Source: Diprion similis (taxonomy: Eukaryota > Arthropoda > Insecta > Hymenoptera > Diprionidae). Taken from it: a stretch of DNA of 64,000 nt. The position numbers and the translations under genes were made by a program. Position 1 is the first letter of the stretch, and every line of letters starts with the position of its first letter. Of the stretch, positions 1-11,907 are shown one piece after another. The notes beneath the pieces were generated by a model that searched no databases, was not told where the DNA came from, and saw only the letters and a list, made by a program, of their open reading frames with translations. The stretch is from the NCBI RefSeq assembly GCF_021155765.1, contig NC_060108.1, forward strand, positions 21,911,025 through 21,975,024, in the 5' to 3' direction.

Positions 1-37
<37 letters not shown>
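1..37. repeat. (TA)n microsatellite at window edge
   Basis: Uninterrupted TA dinucleotides run from the first base of the window; the tract probably continues to the left. Confidence 0.95.
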
Positions 38-42
<5 letters not shown>

Positions 43-935
43 TATTGTGTGTATATACGAGGGGAAGATCGCACCACCACCAGCAATACGCACCTATGTA
101 TTATTATACCTATCCGTTTCCGAGTCTCTGCAACGGTGTAGAAATATATCCTGCACTCGACTCAGTTTCCACGTTAGAATTCTATTTAAGAACCGGTGCG
201 GAGTTGTCCCATAGGCGAACGCGTGTACTCGAACTATAATTACTCTTTTGTGCTCGTTGGTTGGCGGCAGCAGCCGCAGAGCGTGGATCGTCATCGTCTC
301 ATCCCCGTGGTTTCGGTGGAAATTTCAGGGCCCTTAATTCGGGTTGGAAATTAAGGGTTGCGGCACCCGCCTCTAGAAGACCCGAAAACGGGGGATGAAA
401 AGCTTCGCGAGAGACTGCAGACTCGATTGAAGGGAAGAATTAAAAAGGCTGCGTCCAAACACGATGAAAAATAAAAATAAAAAATAACCAAGGAAAACTG
501 TTTTTTCTTCGCAAGCATAGTTAAGTCTTCTGTAGAATTTGGTTTTTCTTTTCCTTTTTTTTTTGTTTTGTTTTTGTTTTTTTTTTAATTTTTAAACGGT
601 ACTCGCAAGTCCTCTGTAAATTCTTCTCTTCATTATTGTTAAGCCAGAGCGGAAATCTCCAGTTGAAAACAATTCAGCTAGCCGGTAAAAGTATACATAT
701 AAGTAGCGTTGTACACACATACGGCATTACACGGGATTCTAAAATGACCGATGATGTAGTCAGCGTCGCGAGATTGTAATAAATCACTGCATTTGCATAT
801 ATTATTTAGGTTATATTTATACCACGATTTTCAATCTCTACGTTATTCCAAGATACACCCAAAGTACAGGTTATTGTTCGAGAGAGTCGACGCCGGTTCT
901 ACAAAAGATATTTTCTACGATATGGTTATCCTTAT
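38..935. other. Intergenic DNA, no gene seen
   Basis: There is no open frame with a recognisable domain and no RNA gene. A T-rich patch lies at about 540-590. The short open frames here overlap on both strands and look like chance. Confidence 0.6.
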
Positions 936-937
936 TA

Positions 938-1549
938 GGGCTGGGATGATTTTTTTATTAGACGCCCCCCAAATCAGCTCGAAATAATTAAAAAATGATT
1001 CACCAATTTTTTCTCAGATTTTTATCTCAACTTCAACCCCTTCCTCCAAGAGCGTAGATTTCCATATTTAAAATACACGTGTTTCGGCTATAACCTCAGT
1101 ACTATATGTATTTTATTGTGAGAGTGATAATTTTGAAAAATATCTGTAACTGTGAGATACTATCTGATGAAAAATTCACATCATTATACCAGGCAATCTG
1201 GCCGAATTGCGTAACCTCTGAACCTGACTTTTATTTTCATTTAGAGGGTGTGCAGTTCGTCCAGATCGCCTGGTATAATGATCTGAATTTTTCATCAGAT
1301 AGCAGCACCGATGCCCACGAAAATTTCGCAGTAACAGATTTTTTTTTAAAGTTATTACTCTTGCAATAAAATATATATATATATATATACCGAGAACATA
1401 ACCGAAACACATGTATTTTAAATGGAAAAGTCCACCCTCTTACAGACAGGGGTTAGAGATGAGATAAAAACCTGAAAAAATTAGAAAATTCTTTTTTAAT
1501 TATTTAGAGCCGATTTGGAGAACGTCTGATAAAAAATTCGTCCGAGCCC
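938..1549. mobile_element. Foldback MITE, about 612 bp, TA target site
   Basis: The two halves are reverse complements over almost the whole length, with a small spacer near 1230-1250. The left end reads GGGCTGGGATGATTTTTTTA; the right end, on the other strand, reads GGGCTCGGACGAATTTTTTA. Matching inner blocks include TTTAAAATACACGTGTTTCGG against TTTAAAATACATGTGTTTCGG, and CATTATACCAGGC on both arms (about 1181-1193 and 1268-1280). A TA dinucleotide flanks each end (936-937 and 1550-1551), which fits a Tc1/mariner-type target duplication. There is no transposase frame, so the element is non-autonomous. A (TA)n tract lies inside the right arm (1371-1389). I infer the superfamily only from the TA site. 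The arms have drifted by perhaps a fifth, so the insertion is not fresh. Confidence 0.85.
1371..1389. repeat. (AT)n tract inside the MITE right arm
   Basis: About 19 bp of alternating A and T. The opposite arm has only a short ATATGTATTTTA at the matching place, so the tract expanded after insertion. Confidence 0.8.
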
Positions 1550-4500
1550 TAAATGAGAACCTCCCTAACCTACACGTATATGTCCATATAAGTGCAAAAA
1601 TATTCCTACCACGTTTTCAAATTCTGATAGGTCAATATTTTGCCCTCTCTAATACTTGAATTTCTGCCGCACAGTTATTGAATTGCAGTGAGGAAGAAGT
1701 CTGCGTCAGTTTATGCGCTATCACTATTCATGGACTGTACCTATACTCTCCTCGGTGAATATTCTCTTTTGGCACAAGTGCGCCAATTATATAGTTTATT
1801 CAAATTTTACCAGTTATAGGTATCAAGTGTGCTCGAGTGAATCTGCAGCACGAATCTATTCCCAACTGTTAATCCATATAATACGTACAATTGAAAACGG
1901 TTCTATCGAGGACTCTCTGCAGTTGTAAATTCTTTTGAAATGTCCCGGAATTTTGTCAATATATAATATGCATATGATTACACGATTCTATCAAGAATCA
2001 CTCGGAATCGCTTGGAATTACCAGATCGTAAATATTAAAAGAAATTTTGTTTTACATTGGATTAATCCCAAAAGATACATTGCCTGGCTTATCGTTAGTC
2101 AGCAAGTACTCATAAATTTTTCGGATTGTTAGAAATGTTCGAAGATCGGGAAAGCTTGAGTGAAAAATATCTTCTTCCTTGTCCTGTTCTATCCCAAATG
2201 CGTATCCTTTCAGAGTTAAGGTTGACGTCATAATTGACACGAAAGTCAGTATTCAATCATCAAAAATGTATAACGTATCGCTCGGTAAACAGATAAGAAT
2301 AACCGGTGTATTATTATTACAGTGAAAAAAATAAACATTCGCATCATTTCTAAGAGAAATCACCCACAATATCCCTCAAGCAATCATTTCAATTTGGTTT
2401 TATTTTCTTTTTCCTTTTTCTTTTTTATTCTACCTCAAATTACGACCAGTCATAAATTTCGAGGTTGCAAATCACTCTTGAAGATTGGCAGGAAAAACAG
2501 ACGATAGAATGAGAGAGAGAAAGAGAAAAAAAAAAAACTATGAAACGATTTACAACATGCTTTCAACTATATTGTCTATTTGATTTGTCGTGCCGTCAAC
2601 TAACTAGAAAATATCCTCAGATTGATGATAGACGCCTTCGAATTTCACTTTCCGAGCTTTTTTGCAATGCTTTATATTCGCGAATAATACTCGCGATGAA
2701 ATCGGGAACTTTTTATCCGAACTTCTATTATAATACCGCGGTTATAACGGGAGTAATTGTGGGAATTTAAGAACTAGGCGTGGGCGTCGAGTTAAAAGGG
2801 TATCTATAATACCGTAATGGCGGAGGGGTGGTATTATTCTCCTGTTAACAAGAATAATGTTTTTTTCTCTTCAAGTAAACTTTCAGCTTTCAAAAAGTTT
2901 CTCCAGTTACGCCGGAAGGCCGAGGGCGAAGCGGATAGCAACAACTGCTCCTGACTTATGGAAATTTATTTCACCGCAGGTATAATCACGCAAAAGATAA
3001 GCAGAAGATGCTGCAATTACTTGAATAACATCTTATACCGATTTGCTTCGAAATTCAGGAGCAAATATTGAATCTTAAAAATAAAAATTGAGAGGAGATA
3101 ATGCGTCCAATGATTTGATAAGAAATTGTAAATTATTTCTTTTCTCTACTCTCTCTCTTTCTCTCTCTCTCTGTGTCTGTCCCCCGATTTTTTTTTTTTT
3201 TTGTGTATTTCGAAACGTGTCAAAGTGAATGGTTTTCCGCCTTGGTTTTTACATGGAAAAATGAAAACATTGTAATTCGCACGTAATAGATAAGAGGATA
3301 ATCACGTAGGGATAGAATTGTTACTCGGTAACAAACCGATGGTACATTATTTTCCGATGAATCGTAACTGCTTATGACGCGAGACAAATATAGTAGACGG
3401 AAGTGCGTGTGGATCAGGAAGGGAAGTGACGACCCAATTACACGCGAATTAACATTCGAGCGTATGACATATCGTTGATTCAAAACGCACTCGACATAAA
3501 TTCAACGTCGAACGTGCCTAAATATTATAACCACGTGTTCACTAAACCAAGCTGAATTCCCACGAACTATTTTCAGCTTCCGTAGTTAAGTATAAATTAT
3601 CTGTAAAAATCGATGTTCGGTATATTCGCATTCGGTAAAAATATCGAATGAAAAAAAAAATAGAAAAGAAAAAAAAATCAAGAAGTATAGAAAGAAAAAG
3701 TGGAGGATGAAAACTCTGATTTGTTTCTGGGTTCTCGGTTTCTCTTATTGTCGACTTCGCTTCATTTCACGTTCAGAGTCAAGTTTAACCTTCACTAGGC
3801 GAGTTTAACTTGTCAAATTCGCCTTTCCTAAATCGGATTACGTCAAACGAGGCGCAATAATGTTGTCGCATTCTCCCCCAATTTGACAAGACATCGCAAC
3901 GAAAAATAAGTCACAGCGTGATGAAAATGTTCCGGATTTATACTTTCGTATTTATCAAATGTCAATGAGAGAGCCTTTTTTCTCTTGGTGAAAATAATTG
4001 CGTTTTTCCAAGGTTAAAATCGACTCTGTAAATTGGTCCGCAGCGAAGCAACATTCAAGATGAATTTCGCTCATATTTTTTGCAAGAGTTGTTCTAACGA
4101 AGGGCAGACGATCACTGTCACATTGCGAGGGTCTGAAAACACTCGGTATAATAACAAGGGATATCGTTTTCGAGTAAAGATATTACAGACATTCAACTCC
4201 AGCACAAAAGCATGACTGCCGTGGTGAAAATGGGAGTGAAGTGAAGTGAATAATTTGTTCGCAAAAAACGCAGTATAAGTAGACTATTGTTAATGGAATA
4301 ATAATATTTTTTCGAATAATTAAACGATACACGAACGACTCGCCTTGCAGGCATTGAATACCTGTACAATGCAGCTAGTGCAGCAATTGATTCCCGCACG
4401 TATCGTCGATATTTCTGCACAATAGCATGCAAAGTGAGAATCAGAGCAGCAGACTGCAGTTGACGTCGGTTTTACGCACACGTACATCTAAGTCCACGAA

Positions 4501-6091
4501 ACTTTTGTTAGGTACATTGACACAAAAGTGTTATCAGCTGTTATTGCAGCCGCGTTTTTGCGGATCTCCGTGACGCATTGCGCCCTGCACATCGTGCGCA
4601 GCATCCGGGTTCATAGGAATAATAGAAAGGAAAGATGAAAGATGAATTTCGCAACTTACCAAGAGATAGGATATTCGCCTTCAATAACCAGAGGATCCAC
4701 TTTATTCGATAAGAAAGTCCGTTTATTATCGCGGAAAATCTCGCGCCGCGAAGATGAAGGAAGTTCATCGTTTCGACCCGGCGACGACCGCACATCGCCA
4801 TGACAATCAACGCACTGGGTGATCCAAATATTAATCCTGATTCAGCGCCGCGGTACCGCTTAGAATCTGGGGTTGCCCCTACTTATACTCGATAACAACG
4901 CAGCTACGCCCGCTTCATTCGTACCTAATTGCGACCTGCCGGATGTCGCTCTATTTGACGTCACGACGAAACGCTACGCGTCCCGACGCCAAGCCGTCTG
5001 CACGAAAGCTGCTACGCTTCTAATTGACGTCGCGATGTCTGAAAGGCGTTTCAATTACGTAGAACGACGGATAGCATCGAACTTGAGATTCATTTTTCCA
5101 CTACCCTGTAATTACTATTGGTAAAAAAGTTTTTTCTGTATTTCATAGACGTGATTTGTATCATGTTGAAGTTAGTATAACGTTATCACAGCGATTCACG
5201 CTGAGAAAAAACCGATATTTCGCAATTTTGGAACTGATTGAAGTTCGGGAAACTGTAATAACAAAAAAACGCATTCATATTTCCAAATCTTAGTGCCTTA
5301 AAAATCATTGTTAACATAAGAAAATAATGATTTTTTCTCTACGTTTCATCACGATAACGACATTTACTTCAACCTCGTTCGTTCATCGCGTAGTGCAAAT
5401 ATGTTTACACCGCAGGAATGAAATGTGAAGTAGTAAAAGACCATTGTTTTGGGAAAAACAATTCCGTCTCAATTAAAGTTTTCTGAAATTCATTTCGGAT
5501 CATCCAATCATCCGTCGTTTATTGATTATTCTTGAAATGCAACAGTCAGAATTTTTCGAGCGAAATGATTCGAATCGATCTTTTATATCTTTCGATTATT
5601 TGACTATTCAGATGCTAGAACCTTTCTTTAATTACAGAAAAATTTTGAGAAAGTAGAAACTCTGGTATAACTATGTTCCAACAGATTTAGTGAACGGTGA
5701 AGTATATGATAGTAGGTACGGACGCTGTTGGTCGGAAAAGTAATGCTGGCAGTGATCCAAATTCACCAATAAAGTGGATGCAACGAATTGGTGATCAGAT
5801 TTCATTTTCGAGGGCTTCGGTTAGAAACTACTTAGAATATCTCATGTCGATCCAATTAATACGTTGTTTCACTCCTGTTTCAACTGAAAATCCGTATTTC
5901 TGTATATCTTGATCCCCCAAAAGTACCTCTGGTGCAAAAACCTTGCGCCGTAGGTACATTAAAGTGGAAACTACCAACAAAAATTCACTTCGCAACTTAG
6001 AAAGCATCAAAAATGACAAAATTTATTCAAATAAGTACCAGCAACAATACGTTTCGTACAAAAACAAAAAATAAGCGAGATCAAAATCCTT

Positions 6092-6166
6092 ACTGCCAAG
6101 TACATAACTTCTTCGCAAAAATGTGAAATTAACACTAAAAATATGGAATTAGTTGTACTTGGCGGT
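6092..6166. repeat. Imperfect inverted repeat
   Basis: ACTGCCAAGTACATAACT (6092-6109) pairs with AGTTGTACTTGGCGGT (6151-6166) around a loop of about 41 bases. A second weak hairpin with GTACCT/AGGTAC arms lies just upstream at about 5925-5960. The pair may be the remains of a decayed foldback element; nothing identifies a family. Confidence 0.4.
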
Positions 6167-6665
6167 ACGATATTGATACAGGGCTTAAATGAAAGCTCTT
6201 AAAATCTAGAAACGTACAGAACTTGTAAAATGTCGAATTCCGGATAGGCCAAAGGCTTCTCTTCGCGGTAAAAGATAGTGTCTCGGTTAGAGCGTGTTTA
6301 TTTTTATTTATTTTTCCAATAAGCTTGCCCCGATCGGATCCCGCCGATCTTGATACCTTCGTTTAATTTTACCCTATTGTTAAATCCCCTGCCGGAACAC
6401 CTGCTAGCTAAGTATAATTTTAACTGGATTAATTTTGGTATAGTTACTCTGCTTCACTGGCGCGTAAGTTTGTTACATTAAATCGAGTTAATTGGCGTTC
6501 ACCAAATCTGTATCACACCTTAACGACCTCTTCAACGCATCAATGATGACTAGCAATTATACCGTCAATGCCAAGTGTGACCTTGTCGTTATGCTCACTG
6601 TGCAGTGATGATATTATTGTACAAGTGATGCCAATTTAATTGCACGCGAATCTTTTACCCTCCCT

Positions 6666-6680
6666 CCCCCCCCCCCCCCC
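6666..6680. repeat. Poly-C run (C15)
   Basis: Fifteen consecutive C, preceded by a CCCT context. The run length is likely to be uncertain in an assembly. Confidence 0.9.
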
Positions 6681-8689
6681 TCTTCCGGTTAATTTTCAAA
6701 TGATCTTCTATTCGTTGAAATTTGAATTCTAAGTGACGTCTTTACCAGTTGAAAACTCGCGAGACGCGTGCGGGCGGCAACTTAAAAGGCAAGCGGAGTG
6801 CCGACGACGAGAAGCTTGGTGCAGCGGTCTTTTTAAGACAACAAGGGGTTCCTTGGACGTGGGTGGGGGAATTTTCTCAAGAGGTTAGTAATTAGAGCTA
6901 CCAAACGTAATGGATCTTTACCCCACGTACCTACCGCAGCTCATAACGCTTTTGAGTTTTTAACAGCACACATCGTATAGATCAAGGAATTTTTTCACAT
7001 CGTCGAGTAAAATTGCACGAGTCGTGCAAAGTAAATGTTGTTGTTTTTTGTTTTTGTTTTTATACAAGCCAATTTTTTTACTTTGAACTTACCCTACCGA
7101 ACATTTTACTCTTCATTTTTTCGACGTGAATGTTCCGTAATTTTGTTTTCATAGTCAGAACCGAATTTCCGACGCAATTAGATGATGAAATATCGTTTTA
7201 ACGAGTCGGCCAGGATTTATCGGCTTCTAAAATATCCGAAATAAAATGCGGGTTAATCGCAGGGTTGGTCAATAACGAATAACGATTCACTGCATATCAT
7301 TACGACAATCTTTAAGAAGAGATAGGAGAGAAGATATCGAAGGTGGAAGTGCCTCTTACATTAACAATAAGTCGTATGTACTGGTGTAATGCAAGTATTG
7401 ATTCGCAATACAGCGAACGTCGCGACGCGTTTGGTATTCATATACGGAAAAATTACAAGCGGATACTTTGAGTATAATGTAAGTAATACATCACGTTTAT
7501 TTTAAGACTGCAGGATATACGATAAGTATTGGAGCAAAAAAGTAGATAGCACGAAAAGGAGCTGTCAGGAATCGATAAAGAAAAATAGAAAAGAGAGCGA
7601 GATGTAGTCGAGGCGTTATAGACTACACGTCACAGTTGGTTTGGCATCCGAACGAGCCTGCAAGAGATCTTGATACGCCAACAGATGTCGTCAAAGGGGG
7701 AGGTCAGCAACGTCGCTTAAGAAGAGAACCATATTTTTTTTTTACCCTGATAACGTTTAACGAGTTTCGCACGATACTAGCTCTCCTCCTCGTTAATTCA
7801 TTTATCTTGATTATAGAAACGAGTGAGCCCAGCTGTAATTATAAAATCCACCCTCCGTTGTTCGATTTTCACCGCAGCAACGGTCCATCGTGCGAACCCC
7901 CCATCGTGGATTAAAGCCCTGCAAATCTCGTCAACAAATTACAACACGAAACAGTCAATTTCGAAGACCTGCGTAGTAAATTCGAGAATAAATTGGCTGA
8001 AAATCTTCCACAAAGCTGTGAAAACTCCAGGCGAGCATGGGATAAAATGAAACTGACATGCGAACTGCGTGAAAGTGATTGAAGTAATATGTCACTTGAG
8101 CACCTCAACTCAGTACCAAAAACGAAAGTCAAATGCATTTTACAACATTAACGAAATAGCGTTTTTCCTATATCTATTGAAAAATTTGATTGAGTTTCAG
8201 GGAAAGAGGGAAAGAGGGACAGATCGCGTTGAGACATTGATAAAATAATAAGCAATGTCTTACCTTGCGAGAAGTTCTTGACGTGCAACAAATCGTCGAA
8301 GGTCTTAATTGTTCGGGGGCTTCTCTATTCCATGATAAAAAGTTTGACTGTTGTCATGACAACCAAACACCACGATCACACTGCACTATGCATCGATCCG
8401 TATGGAAGGAGCACCTCCACCCCTGTGCGATCTCCCAGTCACCCTTAGGACGACGACGTTACTACGTCATTCACCAGCGCGTATTATCGCAGCCCCTTAT
8501 ATTCACACCGTCGTCGATTAACGCTCGGTTCTCCCGCTCCCCACTGAACTTACTTTCCTGTTATTCCCCGGGTCCCGTTCACCCTGATCCATCACTTCCT
8601 TAATCGGTCAGATTAAAAAAACGGTCATACCGTATCGTAAAACACTTGCGATCCTTCGCAATTTTTCGGCGTCGACGTTATAGAACGAC

Positions 8690-9360
8690 GTAGAAGAACT
8701 GTTTCACTTTTTTCTTCCCGACGTATTCATACATCGAAAGTGAATTTCACCATCCTCGATTTTTCTTTACAGTTCCTGTTCCGAGGGGTTGGATAAGGAT
8801 ATTCTCTTTCAACCCTGCAGCTCGGGCGAGTTAATTACAGGTGAATATGAAACCAGACCAACAACCCCTAAAAAAAAGGTCGAGTCGACTCAAAAAGCGA
8901 TCCGAATTCTCACCGAGGAAGAGGTAACACGCTCCTCAAACCCCGCTGGGATTAGACTAGCAAATAGTAATCGCGGAATAATAAATCGCGCGGCGATTCG
9001 AAACGTGCGGTTGTCCGGAGCGCGACCGCCTTCCGCGAGTCTTTCTGCTCGGAGATATTCTCGGCAACTGTCGACAACCGTCAGCCGGTGGCGCTGCTCA
9101 GACGCAAAGCAACAGCCCCCGCCCGGGCAACGCATGCGCCATCTGAGCCGCCGTCGCCCCGACGGTGGATTCACCCCATTCCATTCCTTCATCCCTTCGT
9201 CCCTTCGTCCCTTCCGCTCCCTTCGACCTCTTTTCCGCCACAACCCTTTACCGACCCAACGATCTCTCGTCGTTCCTTGCTCGTTTTTTGCCGCTTTGTC
9301 ACCGTACGTTGAGACTCGATCTATTCAGGGTATGATCCGAGCGAACGTTTAATCAGAGAG
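8690..9360. promoter_or_regulatory. GC-rich, CpG-rich island; possible promoter
   Basis: Base composition rises sharply compared with the AT-rich surroundings, with many CpG steps, most strongly at about 9000-9180. It contains ACGCATGCGCC near 9130-9140, close to the NRF-1 consensus, and a small tandem of TCCCTTCG units at about 9191-9218. Long frames on both strands across this island are expected from GC-rich DNA and show no domain. Promoter function is inferred from composition and one motif only, and no transcript direction can be assigned. Confidence 0.3.
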
Positions 9361-10312
9361 CGAGAAACGTACAACGTGTTTCGTATACTGTTACAATTCT
9401 TACAATTATCTGTTTGCAGAACCATATTAACATGATATGCCGAATAATTTCGCGCTTAGGAAATATTCGGGAGCGCGTTTTTACGAGGCAGTTAGGTGTC
9501 TCGTATCATCGTTGTTATTACTCACCCTTCGTGGTCCGAAGTTTACATCCTACGTGATTGAAAATTCACGGGTTTCGTGTGGGGTGAGGGAACGTTTGCG
9601 TGGGCGTCATATCGCTCGGCTACTTTCCACATCGCTGGAAAATTTGTTTATTCACTTTAGGCGATGAAAGTACAAGCTTGCATTGTAACATACATGTATG
9701 TAAGTGAATTCGAATGATCGATATCGACTCGTTAATTTCATTCCAAGTCTTTATCAATCTGCAGTAAACTCTTACTACCGCAAGCTCTTACTACCCACGA
9801 GCCAAAGCTTTTCAGACACTGAAATTGACTGTTACAAAATATGTTGGGATTAGTTGACGCAGTGTCTGCATCAATTCGCTTAATCTTTTCATCAACGAAC
9901 CGTCACGACTGGAGTAGTGAAGCATAGGAACTTCACGCAATCTATGATGAACACTGCCTGAGGCTATTTCCCTAATTCGTGAAAAGCTAACTGCATATAT
10001 CTACGGAATTATTTTTCGAACACTCTACCAAACTTTTCAATAGATATTTGTGAAAGCGTTTTTAAGGTAGTGGTTGTCGAATTTTTTTTTCAAATATCTT
10101 GATATTTTCGTTACAATTAAGATGCAAGATAAGCGCATCAGTTATCCTTTCTCTTTGAAACTTTGCTTATAAATATGGAAAAAAATTTTCTTCTGCAATT
10201 GTTCAGTTTAATTATAAATATAGATGCAAAATTATTTATAGTAGTAACTACACTAATTTCTAAGATCGCCTGTATGATTGCTGTAACATTCATAACAAGA
10301 TAGATAAATACA
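9361..10312. other. Intergenic DNA downstream of GatA
   Basis: AT-rich and without a gene. It lies past the probable poly(A) site of GatA, which is transcribed leftwards. Confidence 0.55.
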
Positions 10313-10318
10313 TTTATT
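10313..10318 (-). terminator. GatA poly(A) signal AATAAA
   Basis: The plus strand reads TTTATT, i.e. AATAAA on the minus strand, 24 bases past the GatA stop codon. That predicts a very short 3' UTR. Confidence 0.6.
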
Positions 10319-10341
10319 TACAGTTGAGTGCTTAATTATTT

Positions 10342-11907
10342 TTACACCAATAAACTTGTATCTTTTAATACAATTTGTGGAAACTGTACAACTTGTTCGA
10401 TCCACTTGGCAGCAGTGAGCATCTGTTTTTCATGAAGAACTGGAGCCATAAGTTGCAAAGAAAGTGGAAGCCCGTTGCAAGACATCCTTACAGGAAAACT
10501 GACAGCGGGAACTCCAGCCATGTTTGCAGGCTGCGTGCAGACATCCTGGATTGAGCACTGAGTCTGATTATCCATGGAGGTGAATTCCCGATACCTTGGG
10601 GCATCGGTAAGCGTAGTGGGAGTGAGCAGCAAGTCGACATCAGAGTTCCAGACTTTTTCAAAGTCCTGGTAAATCAACCTGCGGACTTTCATGGCTCTGA
10701 CAAAATAGTTTTCGTAATTTTCGGCCAATAAAAAGTAATTCCCTGTCAAAATCCTGCTTCTCACTACTTCGCTAAGCCCTTTGCACCTCGTCTCGGCATA
10801 AAGTTGTTCCGTAGACTCGTCCTGGTCTACCCTGAGTCCGAATTCAATGCCATCGTAACGAGCCATGTTGCTCGCAACCTCGCATTGATTCAGAACTGAG
10901 TAACAAACAATAGAGTGCTCTGTGTGGGGCATAGATACAGGAAATATTTTTGCTCCGCCCTCCTCCAAATGCTTAGATACATCAAGTAAGCATTTTTCAA
11001 CTTCCGCATTCAGACCTGGTGGCTTGTACTGCTTTGGAATTCCTATTCTAAGGCCATCTACGTTTGGGCATTCCGGCAATTCGATTGGAGTGAATTCCTT
11101 CTTTAACGTTGTCGAGTCAAAATCGTCAGGCCCAGCTATGGCGTTCAGCACCAAGACCGCGTCGTCTATTTTTCTAGTAATTATTCCAGGCACATCCATC
11201 GAATTCACAAGTGGAATCAAACCGTGACGAGACACCAAGCCATAGGTTGGTTTCAGGCCAACAAGTCCGCAGTAAGATGCTGGATTTCGAGTCGAGCCTC
11301 CAGTGTCTGACCCTAGAGCGGCATAGCAGGACCCTGTGGCAACGGCGATGGCCGAACCTCCACTACTTCCCCCAGCGATGTGCCAGTTATCTGGAACATC
11401 GCTGGTACCCTTGTTGCTTGTTTCTGGCTCGGGGGAAGGGTGACAACAGTAATTGCTCATGAAGGTGGATTTCCACAAATTTTTTGACGGACCAAAGTAC
11501 GAGTCTATTGTTCCAGAGCCCATGGCGAATTGATCGAGGTTAGTCTTACCGATCAAAACTGCTCCGACATTCTTTAAACGGCTGTATACCGTAGCGTCAT
11601 ATTCAGGAACAAAATTAGCCAGCATCAAAGATGCGCATGTCGTTGCTGTACCACTTGTGCAAAAGTTGTCCTTGATGGCTATTGGGATTCCATCGAGGGT
11701 ACCTAGAGGCTGATTTTCGGCGTATCTAGCATCTGATTCCTGTGCCTGCAACTCTGCCGATTCTCCAGTCACACAAATATACGGGTTTAGCGGCTTCGAT
11801 GCATTTGCCAGCTTCACCGCGGCTCTACAAATATCGGATGGCTTCAGTTCGCCGGCATTCAACTTGTTACTCACTTGTTTTATCGGTCGTGACAATATCT
11901 TATTCAT
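10342..11907 (-). CDS. GatA: Glutamyl-tRNA(Gln) amidotransferase subunit A, mitochondrial
   Basis: This is the catalytic subunit of the GatCAB complex. It releases ammonia from glutamine so that misacylated Glu-tRNA(Gln) becomes Gln-tRNA(Gln) in mitochondria. The 521-residue protein is an intronless frame from ATG (11905-11907) to TAA (10342-10344) and spans the amidase-signature family. The expected catalytic triad is visible: Lys79 in AIKDN, the cis-Ser in GGSSGGSA (179-186, probably Ser181), and the nucleophile Ser205 in GSDTGGSTR. The lysine position matches bacterial GatA, but the serines sit about 27 residues further along because of an extra polar segment near 145-175 that includes SNYCCHPSPEPETSN. 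The N-terminus is short, basic and amphipathic, as a mitochondrial presequence could be. The gene lies downstream of, and on the same strand as, NCKIPSD, with about 2 kb between them. Family assignment is very secure; mitochondrial location follows from the eukaryotic family. Confidence 0.96.
   Translation of the reverse strand: MNKILSRPIKQVSNKLNAGELKPSDICRAAVKLANASKPLNPYICVTGESAELQAQESDARYAENQPLGTLDGIPIAIKDNFCTSGTATTCASLMLANFVPEYDATVYSRLKNVGAVLIGKTNLDQFAMGSGTIDSYFGPSKNLWKSTFMSNYCCHPSPEPETSNKGTSDVPDNWHIAGGSSGGSAIAVATGSCYAALGSDTGGSTRNPASYCGLVGLKPTYGLVSRHGLIPLVNSMDVPGIITRKIDDAVLVLNAIAGPDDFDSTTLKKEFTPIELPECPNVDGLRIGIPKQYKPPGLNAEVEKCLLDVSKHLEEGGAKIFPVSMPHTEHSIVCYSVLNQCEVASNMARYDGIEFGLRVDQDESTEQLYAETRCKGLSEVVRSRILTGNYFLLAENYENYFVRAMKVRRLIYQDFEKVWNSDVDLLLTPTTLTDAPRYREFTSMDNQTQCSIQDVCTQPANMAGVPAVSFPVRMSCNGLPLSLQLMAPVLHEKQMLTAAKWIEQVVQFPQIVLKDTSLLV

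Larger units (their letters stand above)
1552..8690. other. Intergenic DNA, no gene seen
   Basis: About 7.1 kb without a supportable gene. It holds a GA/poly-A patch at about 2511-2538, CT-rich and poly-T patches at about 3150-3202, poly-A near 3650-3680, a C15 run at 6666-6680, and a short imperfect hairpin at 6092-6166. The longest frames (under about 115 codons) show no domain, splice context or codon signature. Confidence 0.6.

Noticed and set aside
8789-9352. 187-codon plus-strand frame
   Set aside because: It starts at TTG, crosses a GC-rich island where stops are rare, has a long frame on the opposite strand too, and shows low-complexity Arg/Ser/Pro composition without a domain.
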